Below, in pieces: positions 11,068-22,262 of a stretch of DNA of 47,852 nucleotides; the stretch's first letter is position 1, and every line of letters begins with the position of its first letter. Below the pieces are notes generated by a model. That model ran no database searches. It was not told the DNA's origin and saw only the letters and a program-made list of their open reading frames with translations. The translations under genes were made by a program, and so were the position numbers. This DNA comes from Penium margaritaceum (taxonomy: Eukaryota; Streptophyta; Zygnematophyceae; Desmidiales; Peniaceae), in the NCBI GenBank assembly GCA_023375785.1, contig SZWC01008537.1, forward strand, positions 68,201 to 116,052, given 5' to 3'.

Positions 11068-12699
11068 AGTGAAGATAAATGTGAACATTGGTCGCTAAAA
11101 AAAACATCTCTACGTCATAAGAATACCTGAACTCTTTTCATGTTTGACAATGAATACATATGTGGGCTCTAGCCACATGCCTTCATGTTCATAAATGTTG
11201 AGAAATCCATGGATACAGGAATACACTTTTGGATACATTGATTGTGGAGTGTATGAATGCGGTGTCGATCAACTATACCTCCACAAGCCGTTGAGGACCC
11301 GTAGAAGAGTTTTTGTCCCTCTTTGGTGCATTTACAACCCCACTCACAAGTATCCTTTTTTAATAGGGATTTTGGTACAATCATGGAGCCTTTCATCATC
11401 AGTTTCGGTTGGGTACCCCGGTTTGTATCTATCACTCATCAAGTGAGAGGTTTTCAATTGTTTCGCCATTGAGAATTCATTCAAGATATCATCCTTGACA
11501 CATTCAATCACGGACCAATGTTTACATATGTCATGAATAATGATGCACAAAACCTGTAAAAGGTACTGATTCATCTAGTACACACTTTATATATGCGGCA
11601 TATTGGCAATCTTTGAGGATTGAAGTCGGCGTGCTAACAAACCAGGTCCATGTCACATCTCATGACATGGTCGTGACACAGACTTAGTCGTGAAACAATC
11701 GCATTTGCTTTTGAACATTGTAGCATAATGGGACAAGAGATTGATGTAGAGCACGCCCTACGCCCACCAAACCAATTGTTTGGTGAAATAGTGTGACCAT
11801 TTTTATCCAAAACATCGACATATATCGTCAACTTGTCCAAATTTCACAAAAACGTTGTGATCATTTGTCCATATTCATAACTTCATATCGTGATCAATGC
11901 ACCAAGAGTTAGTGTATAAGGTTTTTGTGCATGTTATGCATATTTTCCTTGCATGCTTTGTACCCAATTACACGTGGCTTAAGTACCATGGTATGAATTG
12001 CATACCTGGACCCATTGAAAAGATGGTTGTCTCCGGCACTTGGTCATGCACTCTGACCCCTTGCTTTCATGCAAGTCGTGCATGGTTTGGAACTGGTGCT
12101 CAACCAAGTGGGCTTTTGTACCATGTATGGATAAGGAGTTCTTCCACCTTAATCATGGTCAAATGTTGAGGAAATCATCCTCATCAAACATGTGATCTAT
12201 CCGTTAAACTTTCGTTTGTAATTCTTTCGAAAGTATCTTTCCACAATGCTATTGGCCGGGTGATGTTTTTAACTTCAAATGGTCATCACTATCAGTGACA
12301 ACCAAGATTTTTGTGTTGTGTTTACACCATTCAGGTGTAACTCTGATCACCACAGCCGGCTGTGCTAGTTTCTAGCATGCTTGTTGGTTCTGTTTGAAGA
12401 ATTTGACAGGATGACCATCCTTGCCTTCGTCGAGATGTCAGACAATGTGTTTCTAGTGCTTCGAGTAACGTGCTTGATGAACTTGCCCGTAGAACTACTC
12501 TGCGCATAGATCATATGCTTCTTTATTGGTGGTCTACCACAGGCCCGCACGACTAGGTAAAGCGTTGGCTAGTGTATGCAAACGGGGTATGATTAGCATT
12601 CATGCTATCGATGTAATCGACATCTCAAACATGTGTTTTACTATCAGAACTAGCATAATAAGTCCAACCAAAACTCACGGTTGAAGTGCATTCCACACC
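11068..12699. other. Anonymous DNA with short open frames only
   Basis: On the minus strand, open frames of 76 and 88 codons near 11169-11574 include a Cys-rich stretch (CEWGCKCTKEGQKLF), but I cannot assign it to a family. No start context, intron or repeat supports a gene. Confidence 0.4.
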
Positions 12700-13270
12700 T
12701 GTATACGTGGTACATTTGGCACCCATGACAAAAGTGCAACCCGCAACTTTTGTCAATTGTGCAATCAATGTTTATGACAACGATGCATTTCGTACTTGTT
12801 TCAACTATCCAACCAACACACTCATCATCCATGCATTCAACATCATGGTAGTCATGCGTTTGGTACTTGCGTGAATGCTACGGCTGTATTTTCCATGTTG
12901 GTCATATTTCAGGTGAAACTGGCACTTATCAATCAACGATCATGCGTGAATTTCCACCATTGCATGTGTGTTGAGTGCGGTTGGTACTCACATTCTTGTT
13001 TCATCAAAATCCATTCATAATTGAAATACTCAACATTCTTGGTGCAATTGACACCCATGTGAATTTGAAATCAACATTTGTTCTGGTCACATCTCCGTAG
13101 ACCATGAGCAGTGCATTTGGAATGAGCATAATTGATGCTATTGGCATCCGTGATTCAAGTGAAACTGACAATTTTTTAGCGATGTGTTTGACAACGACTC
13201 ATTTCTGCAGCCAGCACTTGTGTTGTTGCCCATAATGCAATCGGCACTTACATTGTTGATTTCGTCGATG
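12700..13270. repeat. Possible degenerate minisatellite, ~60-73 bp period
   Basis: Variants of a GGCACTTGTG-like core recur at about 12718, 12790, 12862, 12921, 12983, 13050, 13119 and 13212, giving spacings of about 59-73 bp apart from one larger step. Flanking bases are only loosely conserved. This looks like an old tandem array but the signal is weak. Confidence 0.35.
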
Positions 13271-13921
13271 CCTGTGTAACCGTGAAGTCAAGACTCATTT
13301 TGTGCAGTCCGTACGTTTTGTATTGCTGTAATAATCAGATTATTGGTCGTAGTACGTTTGGTGATTTTATTTTTTTAATCAAGAATTCGTCTTGAGGCAC
13401 ATCGTTGCTGTGATTTTACAATCACACTACAATCACCGTTTTACACAAAAACAAATATTTAGCGCATGTACAACCTACATTGGGCCATGTCGTGGCCTTT
13501 GAGTGTTCATGCCCTTCGGGTTTTCTCATGAACTACCACAAAATTTGAGATCAATCCACAGGAAATTTGGCACTATCGGTGCTACATTCCTCACATTGAA
13601 GCGTTTCCAAGTGAATGGCGTTCACGACATGGAAAATTGTTGGTTTTCCTCCCTTTTGTGATTTGGAACAGAAAATGAAAAGAAAATTAGGTGTCCTGAT
13701 TTTTCTTTAAGAAGTAAACCAGAGATTTAAGATTTTTGTGTCAAAAATCATGATCAACTTGACCACACGCTTGGGTTTGACCACAAAAGTTTTAAATGTT
13801 TCAAACTTTTTCTTAAAACATTCAACATAGAATTCCTCAACTTGATGATTCATGAGAAATGAACAAGAATTTGGCACGTCAAGTGCCTCCTTTTTTGTTT
13901 GATGCTTAGAATCTCCCAAGT
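13271..13921. other. Anonymous DNA before the duplicated minisatellite block
   Basis: No gene or repeat is recognised. It is the unique left flank of the block that starts at 13922. Confidence 0.45.
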
Positions 13922-14439
13922 GTCACATTGTGGTGTGTTAGGAAACCTGTCGGTCTTCCCCTTTTCCATGAACAAGAAAAAATGTAAGAAAATCATCAGG
14001 AACTTCTCAATATATTGTAGCGCCAAAACAGAGGCCCATGTCACTTTTACAGCGGTGAACCCATGGCCAACAAGGCCAACTTCGGGTTTAACCAAAGAAA
14101 TCGTCCTCGCCTCTGGTGCTAGGGGCACTTGGAGGTTTTTTAAGGGTCTTGTCATGTGAAACAAAGCTTGGGCTCGGTCTGAGCTTCAAACATGTTGTTT
14201 GGCATCTGAAAAGGATACCAAACAGGACCTGTTTTCCGATTAGTGTGAATCCAACTGGGTTAAGAAAAAATAGGGCATCGTGGCAAAATAACAAATATGG
14301 CCATCAAAAGATTTGATTATGACCATCCATATCAGAAAGCATTCGCTTCCGATTGCGCCATGTCAGCACGTCTCATATGGTTTGATTTTGAACTTGATAT
14401 CCATTCTTTAGTCTTGTGAACCTTGCCCTCAAACCAAGG

Positions 14440-15305
14440 TGGAAGGAGGCAGGGAAGCTTCCTCCTCACCACCGTTGGGCGGCCAGCCCATGTGAGGGGA
14501 GGAGGGATATGGGAGGTTGCCCCCTCTCTTCTCCTTGGGCCATTGGCCTCTCTGGGAGGGAGGGGGAGAGGGGAGGTCGTCCCCATCTCCTCTCCCTCAA
14601 GCCGTCTCTCCAAATGAGGAAGGGGGGGAGAGAGAGAGCATCTCCCTCTCCTCCACGTCAGTGCAGTCGCCGCCCAAGGAGGGGGGAGGGGGAGTTCGCC
14701 CCTGCCCTCTCTTTGGGGCAGGGGGTTTATCCCTTCTTTCGCCATTGGTGCCATCGGCACCACGAAAGGGGGAGGGGGGAAGGCTTTGACCTCTCTCCTC
14801 TCCTTCCGTGCCATCGGCACTCGAGAAGGGATTGAGAGGGAGTAACTCCCCTCTCTCCTCTCCCGTGGGTGCCGTCAGTGCTGAGGGAGAGAGAGAAGGG
14901 GGGAGGTACAATCCCTCTCCCTCCGGCTTCCTCCTCATTAGTACCATCAACAACGAGGGATGGAGGGGGTAGAGAGGTGGATTCCCTTTTCCCCTCTCTC
15001 ATTCCTCGTCGGTGCCATCGGCACCCAGAGAGGTGGGGGAGGATTTCCATCCCCTCTCTCCTCACCCTCGGTGCAGTCTGCGCCATTGACAACGGGGGAG
15101 AGGGCGTCCAACCTTTCTCTCCTCCCCACTGGTGCAGTCGATGCCATGGACGAGGTGGAGAGAAAAGCTTGCCCATCTCCTCCCCCTCTCTGCCATTGGT
15201 GATGAGGGTGAGGGGAAAAGGAAAGGCTTGCCTCTCTCCTCATCCTTGGTGCTGTGGACGCCATAGTTAAGGAGGAGAGAGGGGGCTCGCCCCTCTCCTC
15301 GTCAC
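14440..15305. repeat. Palindromic purine/pyrimidine minisatellite, ~14 units of ~62 bp
   Basis: Each unit has a pyrimidine block (CCTCTCTCCTCTCC-like), a short dyad centre, a purine block (GGGGGAGAGG-like) and a short linker. Unit centres fall near 14478, 14540, 14605, 14665, 14745, 14808, 14870, 14937, 15012, 15075, 15135, 15190 and 15250. Two centres are perfect palindromic arms around one codon-sized loop: GGTGCCATCGGCACC at 14747-14761 and 15011-15025. Strand composition therefore flips twice per unit. Long open frames exist on both strands because the repeats lack stops; I do not consider them genes. Confidence 0.85.
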
Positions 15306-15464
15306 GTCATCCACAGAATTTTTTCCGAATACTAAGCTTGTTCTGCTAGGCTCATCCTTTTAGGCTCATACATTCGGGTGGGTTCTGCTAGGCTCGGCTC
15401 GTCGAGCTCTCGAACCAAACGTGTGGAACAAAATCCCAAGCACCGAGCTCGACGATCATTCGAT

Positions 15465-15466
<2 letters not shown>

Positions 15467-15501
<35 letters not shown>
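15467..15501. repeat. (CT)n microsatellite cut by an N
   Basis: A run of CT follows CGATTCTT and ends at the N. Equivalent tracts occur at about 17073-17110 and 25575-25631, each preceded by the same bases. Tracts like this commonly break assemblies, and two of the four N sites adjoin one. Confidence 0.95.
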
Positions 15502-15502
15502 N

Positions 15503-17068
15503 GTCACATTGTGGTGTGTTAGGAAACCTGTCGGTCTTCCCCTTTTCCATGAACAAGAAAAAATGTAAGAAAATCATCAGGAACTTCTCAATATATTGTA
15601 GCGCCAAAACAGAGGCCCATGTCACTTTTACAGCGGTGAACCCATGGCCAACAAGGCCAACTTCGGGTTTAACCAAAGAAATCGTCCTCGCCTCTGGTGC
15701 TAGGGGCACTTGGAGGTTTTTTAAGGGTCTTGTCATGTAAAACAAAGCTTGGGCTCGGTCTGAGCTTCAAACATGTTGTTTGGCATCTGAAAAGGATACC
15801 AAACAGGACCTGTTTTCCGATTAGTGTGAATCCAACTGGGTTAAGAAAAAATAGGGCATCGTGGCAAAATAACAAATATGGCCATCAAAAGATTTGATTA
15901 TGACCATCCATATCAGAAAGCATTCGCTTCCGATTGCGCCATGTCAGCACGTCTCATATGGTTTGATTTTGAACTTGATATCGATTCTTTAGTCTTGTGA
16001 ACCTTGCCCTCAAACCAAGGTGGAAGGAGGGAGGGAAGCTTCCTCCTCACCACCGTTGGGCGGCCAGCCCATGTGAGGGGAGGAGGGAGATGGGAGGTTG
16101 CCCCCTCTCTTCTCCTCGGGCCATTGGCCTCTGTGGGAGGGAGAGGGAGAGGGGAGGTCGTCCCCATCTCCTCTCCCTCAAGCCGTCTCTCCACATGAGA
16201 AAGGGGGGGAGAGAGAGAGCCTCTCCCTCTCCTCCACGTCAGCGCAGTCGCCGCCCAAGGAGGGGGGAGGGGGAGTTCGCCCCTGCCCTCTCTTGGCGCT
16301 ATCGGTACTAATGATGAGGGGGAGAGGGGGTTTATCCCTTCTTTCCCCATTGGTGCCATCGGCACCACGGGAGGGGGAGGGGGGAAGGCTTTGCCCTCTC
16401 TCCTCTCCTTCCGTGCCATCAGCACTCGAGAAGGGATTGAGAGGGAGTAACTCCCCTCTCTCCTCTCCCGTGGGTGCCGTCAGTGCTGAGGGAGAGAGAG
16501 AAGGGGGGAGGTACAATCCCTCTCCCTCGCGCTTCCTCCTCATCAGTACCATCAGCAACGAGGGAAGGAGGGGGTAGACAGGTGGATTCCCTTTTCCCCT
16601 CTCTCATTCCTCGTCGGTGCCATCGGCACCCAGAGAGGTGGGGGAGGATTTCCATCCCCTCTCTCCTCGCCCTCGGTGCAGTCTGTGCCATTTGCAAGGG
16701 GGAGAGGGCGTCCAACCTTTCTCTCCTCCCCCCTGGTGCAGTCGATGCCATGGACGAGGTGGAGAGAAGGGCTTGCCCATCTCCTCCCCCTCTGCGCCAT
16801 TGGTGATGAGGGTGAGGGGAAAAGGAAAGGCTTTCCTCTCTCCTCAAACTCGACACTGTGGACGCCATAGTTAAGGAGGAGAGAGGGGGCTCGCCCCTCT
16901 CATCGTCACGTCATCCGCAGAATTTTTTTCGGATATTAGGCTTGTTGTGCTAGGCTCAACCTTTTAGGCTCATACGTTCGGGTGGGTTCTGCTAGGCTCG
17001 GCTCGTCGGGTTCTCGAACCAAACGTGTGGAACAAAATCCTGAGCACCGAGCTCGAAGATCGTTCGAT

Positions 17069-17111
<43 letters not shown>
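15503..17111. repeat. ~1.6 kb block, copy 2, starting at the N
   Basis: A near-identical copy of 13922-15501. It differs by scattered substitutions, one extra minisatellite unit (centre near 16305) and a longer terminal CT tract, after which the sequence runs on (AAGGATGTCG) into the Copia region. Confidence 0.95.
16021..16910. repeat. Second copy of the palindromic minisatellite
   Basis: It has the same unit design as 14440-15305 with about 15 units. The additional unit carries GGCGCTATCGGTACTAATGA. Perfect dyads lie at 16352-16366 and 16616-16630. Confidence 0.85.
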
Positions 17112-17112
<1 letters not shown>

Positions 17113-17223
17113 AAGGATGTCGATTGATAGAAGGCATCATTCGCAAAATTGATAGGACAAACAGCAAATGGCTAATGGCTCTCAAGCCAATATCACAACC
17201 GTGGGCTGTTTTGCGACAAATTG

Positions 17224-17548
17224 TAGAACCAAAATGTAGGCTCTCCGAATAATCAGTCCAAGGAGGAGGAGCAAATTCTCACCTCAGCCATTTTGGCTGA
17301 CACGAACCGCACCACAAACGGACATAGTCGACATAAGATATTTTTGTAAACATGCAACCTAAGACCCTATTGTTCCACGTGGCACATCCACGTGTGAATA
17401 GGACCCTAGCAGCCAACAAGAGGGGAGGAGTGAAGCAATGGATCTTCTATCGCAACGCTCCAATTGCCTTAAATCCAGTACATGGACTGAATCTGGGCTA
17501 GAGGCATACTAGACTCTAGCCCACGGTTGTTTTTCAAACCTCAAATTA
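17224..17548. repeat. Copy 2 of the dispersed ~330 bp repeat
   Basis: It aligns with 8103-8431 in the same orientation, including the CCACGTGGCACATCCACGTG landmark at about 17376. Identity is clearly lower than between the 8 kb block copies, so this family dispersed long before the block was duplicated. Confidence 0.8.
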
Positions 17549-17985
17549 TGGAGATATCGGTCTCGAGCTCTCAAAACCCGGGAAAAAAGATTCAAATACT
17601 GTTTTTAATCTTAAAATGAATCATATGCTACAATTATGGTTATAAAATTATCAATAGATGATAAAGATTGATGCCTCATAATTTACAATCGTAGATATCC
17701 CTCGACATTATAGCAATTGTTCATATCATGATATAAGGTATGAATGGAAATGTGTACCCTCATGCTAATCAGGTCTTTTTTTGTTGATACATTTTTTTCT
17801 GGCAATCAAGATATCATGCATGTGAAAATCAATTTGTCTCTTTCGCAATATCTAAGATATTACTAAACCATAAATATTCCTAAAAACATCTTTTTTGTCA
17901 TTTTTAATGGTTGATGTTACACAACATTGATAGGGTCACAAATGTAACATATGTAAAAAAATTCATAGAGTCCTTAGCCACTCAT

Positions 17986-18590
17986 GATGAAATCATAGCA
18001 ATTCATGTTGATGATTGCCCCTCAGCATGCCTAAGTGTGGCGCCGGGAAGCGTCGACAAGCCGCAAGGGTCGGGCGGATCCCTTGAGTCTGGTACGCTAT
18101 ACGGATGCAGACATTTCTTGCAATGTGGACAAGTGGATGTCCACATCTAGTTACGTGTTCTTCCTCACAGGTATAGCAGTCTTGTGGTGCAGTAGGAAGC
18201 ATGAATACATCGCCACCGCCATAGTTGAAGCAGAGTACATCACGCTGGCCGAGGTGGTCAAGGAGATGGTATGGCTCCGCAGGTTGCTCGGGTAGCTAGG
18301 CATTCCAGAGTAGGAGCCTATAGTGGTGCAAGAGGACAACACTGACTCCATCTTGCTGACCAAAAACCCAATGCAGCACATATGGAAGAAGCACATTGAC
18401 GTGTGTTATCACTACGCACGAGGCATGGTTGAAAAGGGGCAGTTGGTCCTATAGTACTACAACAGACACAACATGCTTGTGGATGAGCGTGGCTGGGCTT
18501 AGGATGACCAGCTATGATGGGATAGAGGACGTAGCGAAAGATAAATGAGAGTAAGCAGGAGTAGCGGGCATGGAAGGTGCAAGGGGAAGA
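17986..18590 (+). pseudogene. Copia reverse transcriptase end / RNase H fragment (type A)
   Basis: This is the 3' end of a Copia pol gene. It shows AIHVDD, the counterpart of the reverse transcriptase YVDD site, near 18000; then, after a large internal deletion, an RNase H with SLVRYTDADISCNVDKWMST (first catalytic Asp), EAEYITLAEVVKEM (Glu, about 18229) and EDNTDS (Asp, about 18335), and the KHIDVCYHYARG block. Premature TAG codons (for example in the LLG*LG and VL*YYN contexts) fit former CAG codons. A 38-bp deletion removes a conserved stretch that copy 2 keeps at about 26529-26566. It ends at the polypurine tract of the LTR at 18592. Confidence 0.85.
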
Positions 18591-18591
18591 A
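18580..18591 (+). promoter_or_regulatory. Polypurine tract before the type A LTR
   Basis: CAAGGGGAAGAA lies immediately upstream of the LTR first bases TGTTGA. This is the expected plus-strand priming site of an LTR retrotransposon. The counterparts lie at 23503-23513, 26660-26671 and 31581-31592. Confidence 0.7.
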
Positions 18592-19500
18592 TGTTGAAAA
18601 ACGACCCCTCCACATGCCCAAGTGTAGCGCAACGAGGCACCAACGAGCCACCAAGGATGAAAGTCCTCGTAGTTGAATCTACAAGCATGAAAATTGCTTG
18701 GATCCTAAAATGGAGGAATCCCTAATACTTGACAAGTCAATGAATGCGGTGGAAGTTGTTTCACCCGAATTGGACAAGTAACAAGGGAGATATTAGCTTC
18801 TAAAGTTGGGATGTGCACGACGGCTTCCGGAGCCGTCTATGACTTGACTTCTGATGAAAGATCAATCGGAGTGAGTAACAAATGTTCATCTTGATATTTA
18901 GCCTTGAAAGACTACCGACGCATCCAGTGGATAATATCCACCGGATCAAGTAGTGCAGGTTGTTACTGAGTGACTTCGCCTAAATCCTTGCTTGGTGTCC
19001 AAAACTTAATAGTACATAGTCTATTACTTAAGGACCTAGTCAAAACTCTGACTACAGATCCGCAGACAGGTTACAAACCTTATCATGCCCCATTGTCAAA
19101 CAAAGGCCAAAAATGGCTGAGGTGCATCAAAATAGTGGAAAGTGGTGTGCTCCTTGGGAAGGGTGCTTCGTATGTGAAGGAAGGCACCATGATGTGTGTG
19201 CATGATTGAGGCATTAGGCATTTCTATGGTGGGTGAGACCTGTGCTTCAACAAGCATAACTTGGGATATGGTTTGCTGAATTGCACACGAATTGGTGCAT
19301 TGGAGATCTCATGACTAGCTCAATACATGCTCAGATCATGTCCATGTACAAAAGTGAACACAAAAGCCGTTATTCCATTCGCAAACTGACTGGATAACAA
19401 TTCCTACTCACACAGCGTGAGGCGACCCAAAAGATGACGCTCAATCTCAGATTTGCCCAAAATAAAAGACGTGAACCATATGAGAAAGGTTCAATCAACA
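18592..19500 (+). repeat. Copia LTR, type A
   Basis: It begins TGTTGA and ends TCAACA, a perfect 6-bp terminal inverted repeat with canonical TG...CA ends, 909 bp long. It is colinear with the 23514-24419 LTR. Similarity between the two appears to continue about 20 bases past TCAACA, so the true 3' edge may lie slightly further on. No convincing tRNA primer-binding site follows. Confidence 0.75.
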
Positions 19501-19647
19501 TCGGGACTCCACCTTGTGGATTTTGTGAAAAAGGGTTATGGCCCCACGTTGACCCTCTCCAAGATTTCACGTCTTCCGCAAAACACACGACCGCTAACTT
19601 GGACAATATCGCCATGAAGTTCTAAGAACCTGTCAGAGTAGAAGCTG

Positions 19648-20440
19648 GTGGAGAAGGAGACAATGTCCATCCAGAAGAATGCAGACGACCCAGGCTCAAG
19701 GCTCTTGAGGTGGCAGTTTGAGCTTCACCTCATGCATATAAGGTTGTTGGGGGTCATGTTGGGAACGGAAGTCCTCAATGAGGTGACAGTTGTAGATGGG
19801 GAGAAGCAAGCTTTAAAAAAGAAGAACACAAAGGCACTCATACTCTTGGTGTCCAGGACAACAAAGTCGCAATGGGGCAAGCTGGCAACCAAAGCTTCGA
19901 AAAAAATTTATGCCATCCAACCCAAGTTGCTCCCAAACTAAATCTTCACAATGAAGTGGCTTCTCATGGTAAGCATCAAGGAGGGAGATGATGTCATCTC
20001 CACCATGTTGCAGATTGAGTCGTCATCCTCACCATACAACGACGTGGGTGGAAGATCGACACACAGCTGCAGGCAATGACCCTCCTAATGGCCCTACCTG
20101 ACACTTGGGATCTCCTCATCACCGTCCTTTGACGATGGCTGGAGTGCAAGCTCACCTATGGCGTAGTTGTAGAGTATAGCTACAACAAGATGCACCATGG
20201 GAGTTGTGGAGAATCCTCATCTTCTTCATCCGCCAATGTCACCAAAATGCATGGTGTTGGAAGAGGGGCCCAGGGAAGCAGCGGAAAGGGCAACGCCAAG
20301 AAGGGCACAAAAAATGTGTGTACATAAATTGCGACAAGGAGGGCCACTAGGCTCATGATTGCCCAGAGGAGGAGAAGGCCGGCGACAAGAACAAGAAAGG
20401 CAGGTCACAACTAAACGGCATAAAGAACCACTTCCTCAAG
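19648..20440 (+). pseudogene. Copia gag relic with zinc knuckle
   Basis: Gag forms the capsid-like particle. The frame starts MEKETMSIQKNADD, carries the typical Copia gag pattern (RLLRWQFELHLM, GTEVLNEVTVVDGEKQA, KSQWGKLATK) and is interrupted by TAA at about 19939. It continues in the same frame with KEGDDVISTML. Near 20330-20370 it has the nucleocapsid knuckle as YINCDKEGH, a stop, AHDC. The first Cys of the CX2CX4HX4C motif has become Tyr and the Trp after the His has become TAG, both explained by G-to-A changes. The initiator is the first ATG of the open frame. Confidence 0.8.
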
Positions 20441-21790
20441 AAGGGCAACAGATGGTGCATGGATTCTAGGGCCAAAGAGCACACCCAAGTTGAGAAGGTG
20501 GGGGTTTTCACCTACGACAAGTCCTCCAAGTCAATGGGGGTTGCGAACAAAAAAATCCAGCCGTAGCCGGACAAGTTGACGTGGAGGTGGAAGTCATGGT
20601 GGGAGGTAAGAAGGAGCTATGTACAATCTGTGATGTGCAACATGTCCCCATCCTGGCTGACATTGTGATCATTGGCTGCTTGAATGATGAAGTGTATGAG
20701 GTGCTTTTTTGCAGGAAAGGTGTAGTGGTGCGCAACGACGGTGGCGGCAAGGTTGTGCTAGAGGCAAAGCAAAAAGGATGTCTCTATCTTGTGGATACTT
20801 AGGCAATCCCCGCGGCATTGGATGCAACAGAATCACAGGAGCGCGTCGTCAACATTACTAAGGGAGGAAGAGTTGATATGGAGCATTGGCACAGATGGTT
20901 GGGGAATTTGAGGCATGCAACCTTTAAGGAGATGGCGAAGTATGACATGGTACATGACCTCATCATCGATAGTGCAGCAGATGCGGCTGCGATTACAAAA
21001 GGAAAAATGTGTGAGCCTTGGATTTTTGGCAAGGCACGACATAAGTTGTTCAACGAGAATGCGACTTGCGCAAAGAACCTACTAGAAGTCGTGCATGGCA
21101 ACATATGCAGACCATTCAAAATGCCATTAAATAGCGGCATGAGATAGTTTGTCACCTTCATTGACGATTGCAGTAGGAAGCTCTTTGTGTACTTTATGAA
21201 GCAGAATGGCAAGGTCATGGACCGGTTGAAGGAGTAATTTCTATCGGTGGAGAGGCAAACTGGCCGAAGGGAAGAGCGCTCCGTAGCAACAATGGCAAAG
21301 AGTACGTGGGTTACACTAGGTACAAGGAGCAGCAGCGCATCAAGTTGGCACCCACTATGATGTACTCCCGCAAATCTAAAAGAGTTGCAGAATGGGCAAA
21401 CTAGATGCTGCTAAACATGGTGTGGACCATACTTGTAGATGTAGGGTTCCCACAAGGGTAGTGGGTGCAGGCTATGTGAACAACGAGCTACACCATAAAC
21501 CTAATCCAAATAGCAGTACTGAAGGGTGAGGGTGGCTAAAAGATGTTGCAATGGTTTTGGAGTGGGTGCAAGACAAACATGGCACACCTAAAGGTGTTCA
21601 GTGCAAGGTGCACGCGATGGTACAAGCATCGAAGTGATGCGACAGCAAGCTACGAACAAAAGCAAAGTTGTACGTGTTCCTTGGCTACGAGAGTGCACAA
21701 ACAACATATCGGCTATGGGACCCGTGAAAGAAAGTGATCATTCATAGCCGTGATGTCGAGTGCGACAAGGAATAGAGCTTAAACAGTGAC
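20441..21790 (+). pseudogene. Copia protease and integrase relic
   Basis: The protease active site reads WCMDSRAKEHT (Asp near 20458-20466). The usual D-S/T-G triad has Arg instead of Gly, a G-to-A change. Then come VEVMVGGKKELCTICDVQHV, the pre-integrase domain EHWHRWLGNLRHATF (20880-20920), and the integrase core with its first Asp in FVTFIDDCSRKLFVYF (21149-21200). The second catalytic site reads LRSNNGKEYV near 21280, where LRSDNG is expected, so Asp has become Asn. The Glu site VAEWAN (21385) is kept. Further on, KLYVFLGYESAQTTYRLWDP matches the usual C-terminal region. Several in-frame stops are present (for example 21146 and 21235). Confidence 0.82.
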
Positions 21791-22262
21791 ATGATAATTG
21801 GGAACACTCCAAAACACGGGAAATGATTCTAGATTTTAACTGCAAGGAGGAGCCGATGGACGCAGAGGTGAAACATGCAATGTTGCAGCGCGGTGGTGTA
21901 GGAAAGGCAATAGTCGATGTAGAGGAATCTGATGACGATGCAAATGGGCTAGAAATCTGGTGGAAAGATTCATTGAAGGAGGCACTGTGGGTGCCAAAGC
22001 GCTCACTCTCAGTGGATTTCGCGTTGGGCGTTGGAGGAAAATCCTTCAGATACACCGTCTATCTGGTTGATGTTTTGACAGAGTGAGAGAGAGCTGTCTA
22101 GTAAATGTTTCACCAGAGTGAGCAGAGTCAAACGGATTTCAGTGGAGTCATAACTAGAGGCAACAAATAGCGGGGACACATTTTGATGCAGGCATTGGTA
22201 GATGTATTAACATAACGCGATGCATGCAAGCTACATCAACGGAGCCAAAGACCATGTAAGAG

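Larger units (their letters stand above)
13922..15501. repeat. ~1.6 kb block, copy 1, ending at an N in a (CT)n tract
   Basis: The block runs from GTCACATTGTGG through ~500 bp of anonymous DNA, the palindromic minisatellite and ~170 bp of spacer to a (CT)n tract that ends at the N (15502). It repeats at 15503-17111. Copy 1 lacks one minisatellite unit and has a shorter CT tract. An unmerged contig overlap is the simplest explanation. Confidence 0.95.

Noticed and set aside
11169..11574. Cys-containing minus-strand frames that look faintly like a zinc-binding transposase piece
   Set aside because: Spacing of Cys and His fits no family I can name, and flanking sequence gives no support.
12700..13270. 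CRISPR-like array
   Set aside because: The repeats are not identical and the spacing is irregular. The surroundings are eukaryotic transposable elements.
14332..15270. Many long open frames on both strands across the minisatellite (up to about 160 codons)
   Set aside because: They exist in nearly all frames because the GA/CT-rich units lack stop codons. The products are low-complexity Pro/Ser/Gly/Arg strings without domains.
15332..15745. Open frames running through the N at 15502 on both strands
   Set aside because: They are read across an unknown base at a probable false contig join and through a CT microsatellite.
19501..19522. Primer-binding site after the type A Copia LTR
   Set aside because: The sequence after TCAACA does not resemble the initiator-Met primer site, and LTR similarity continues there, so the LTR edge may lie further on.
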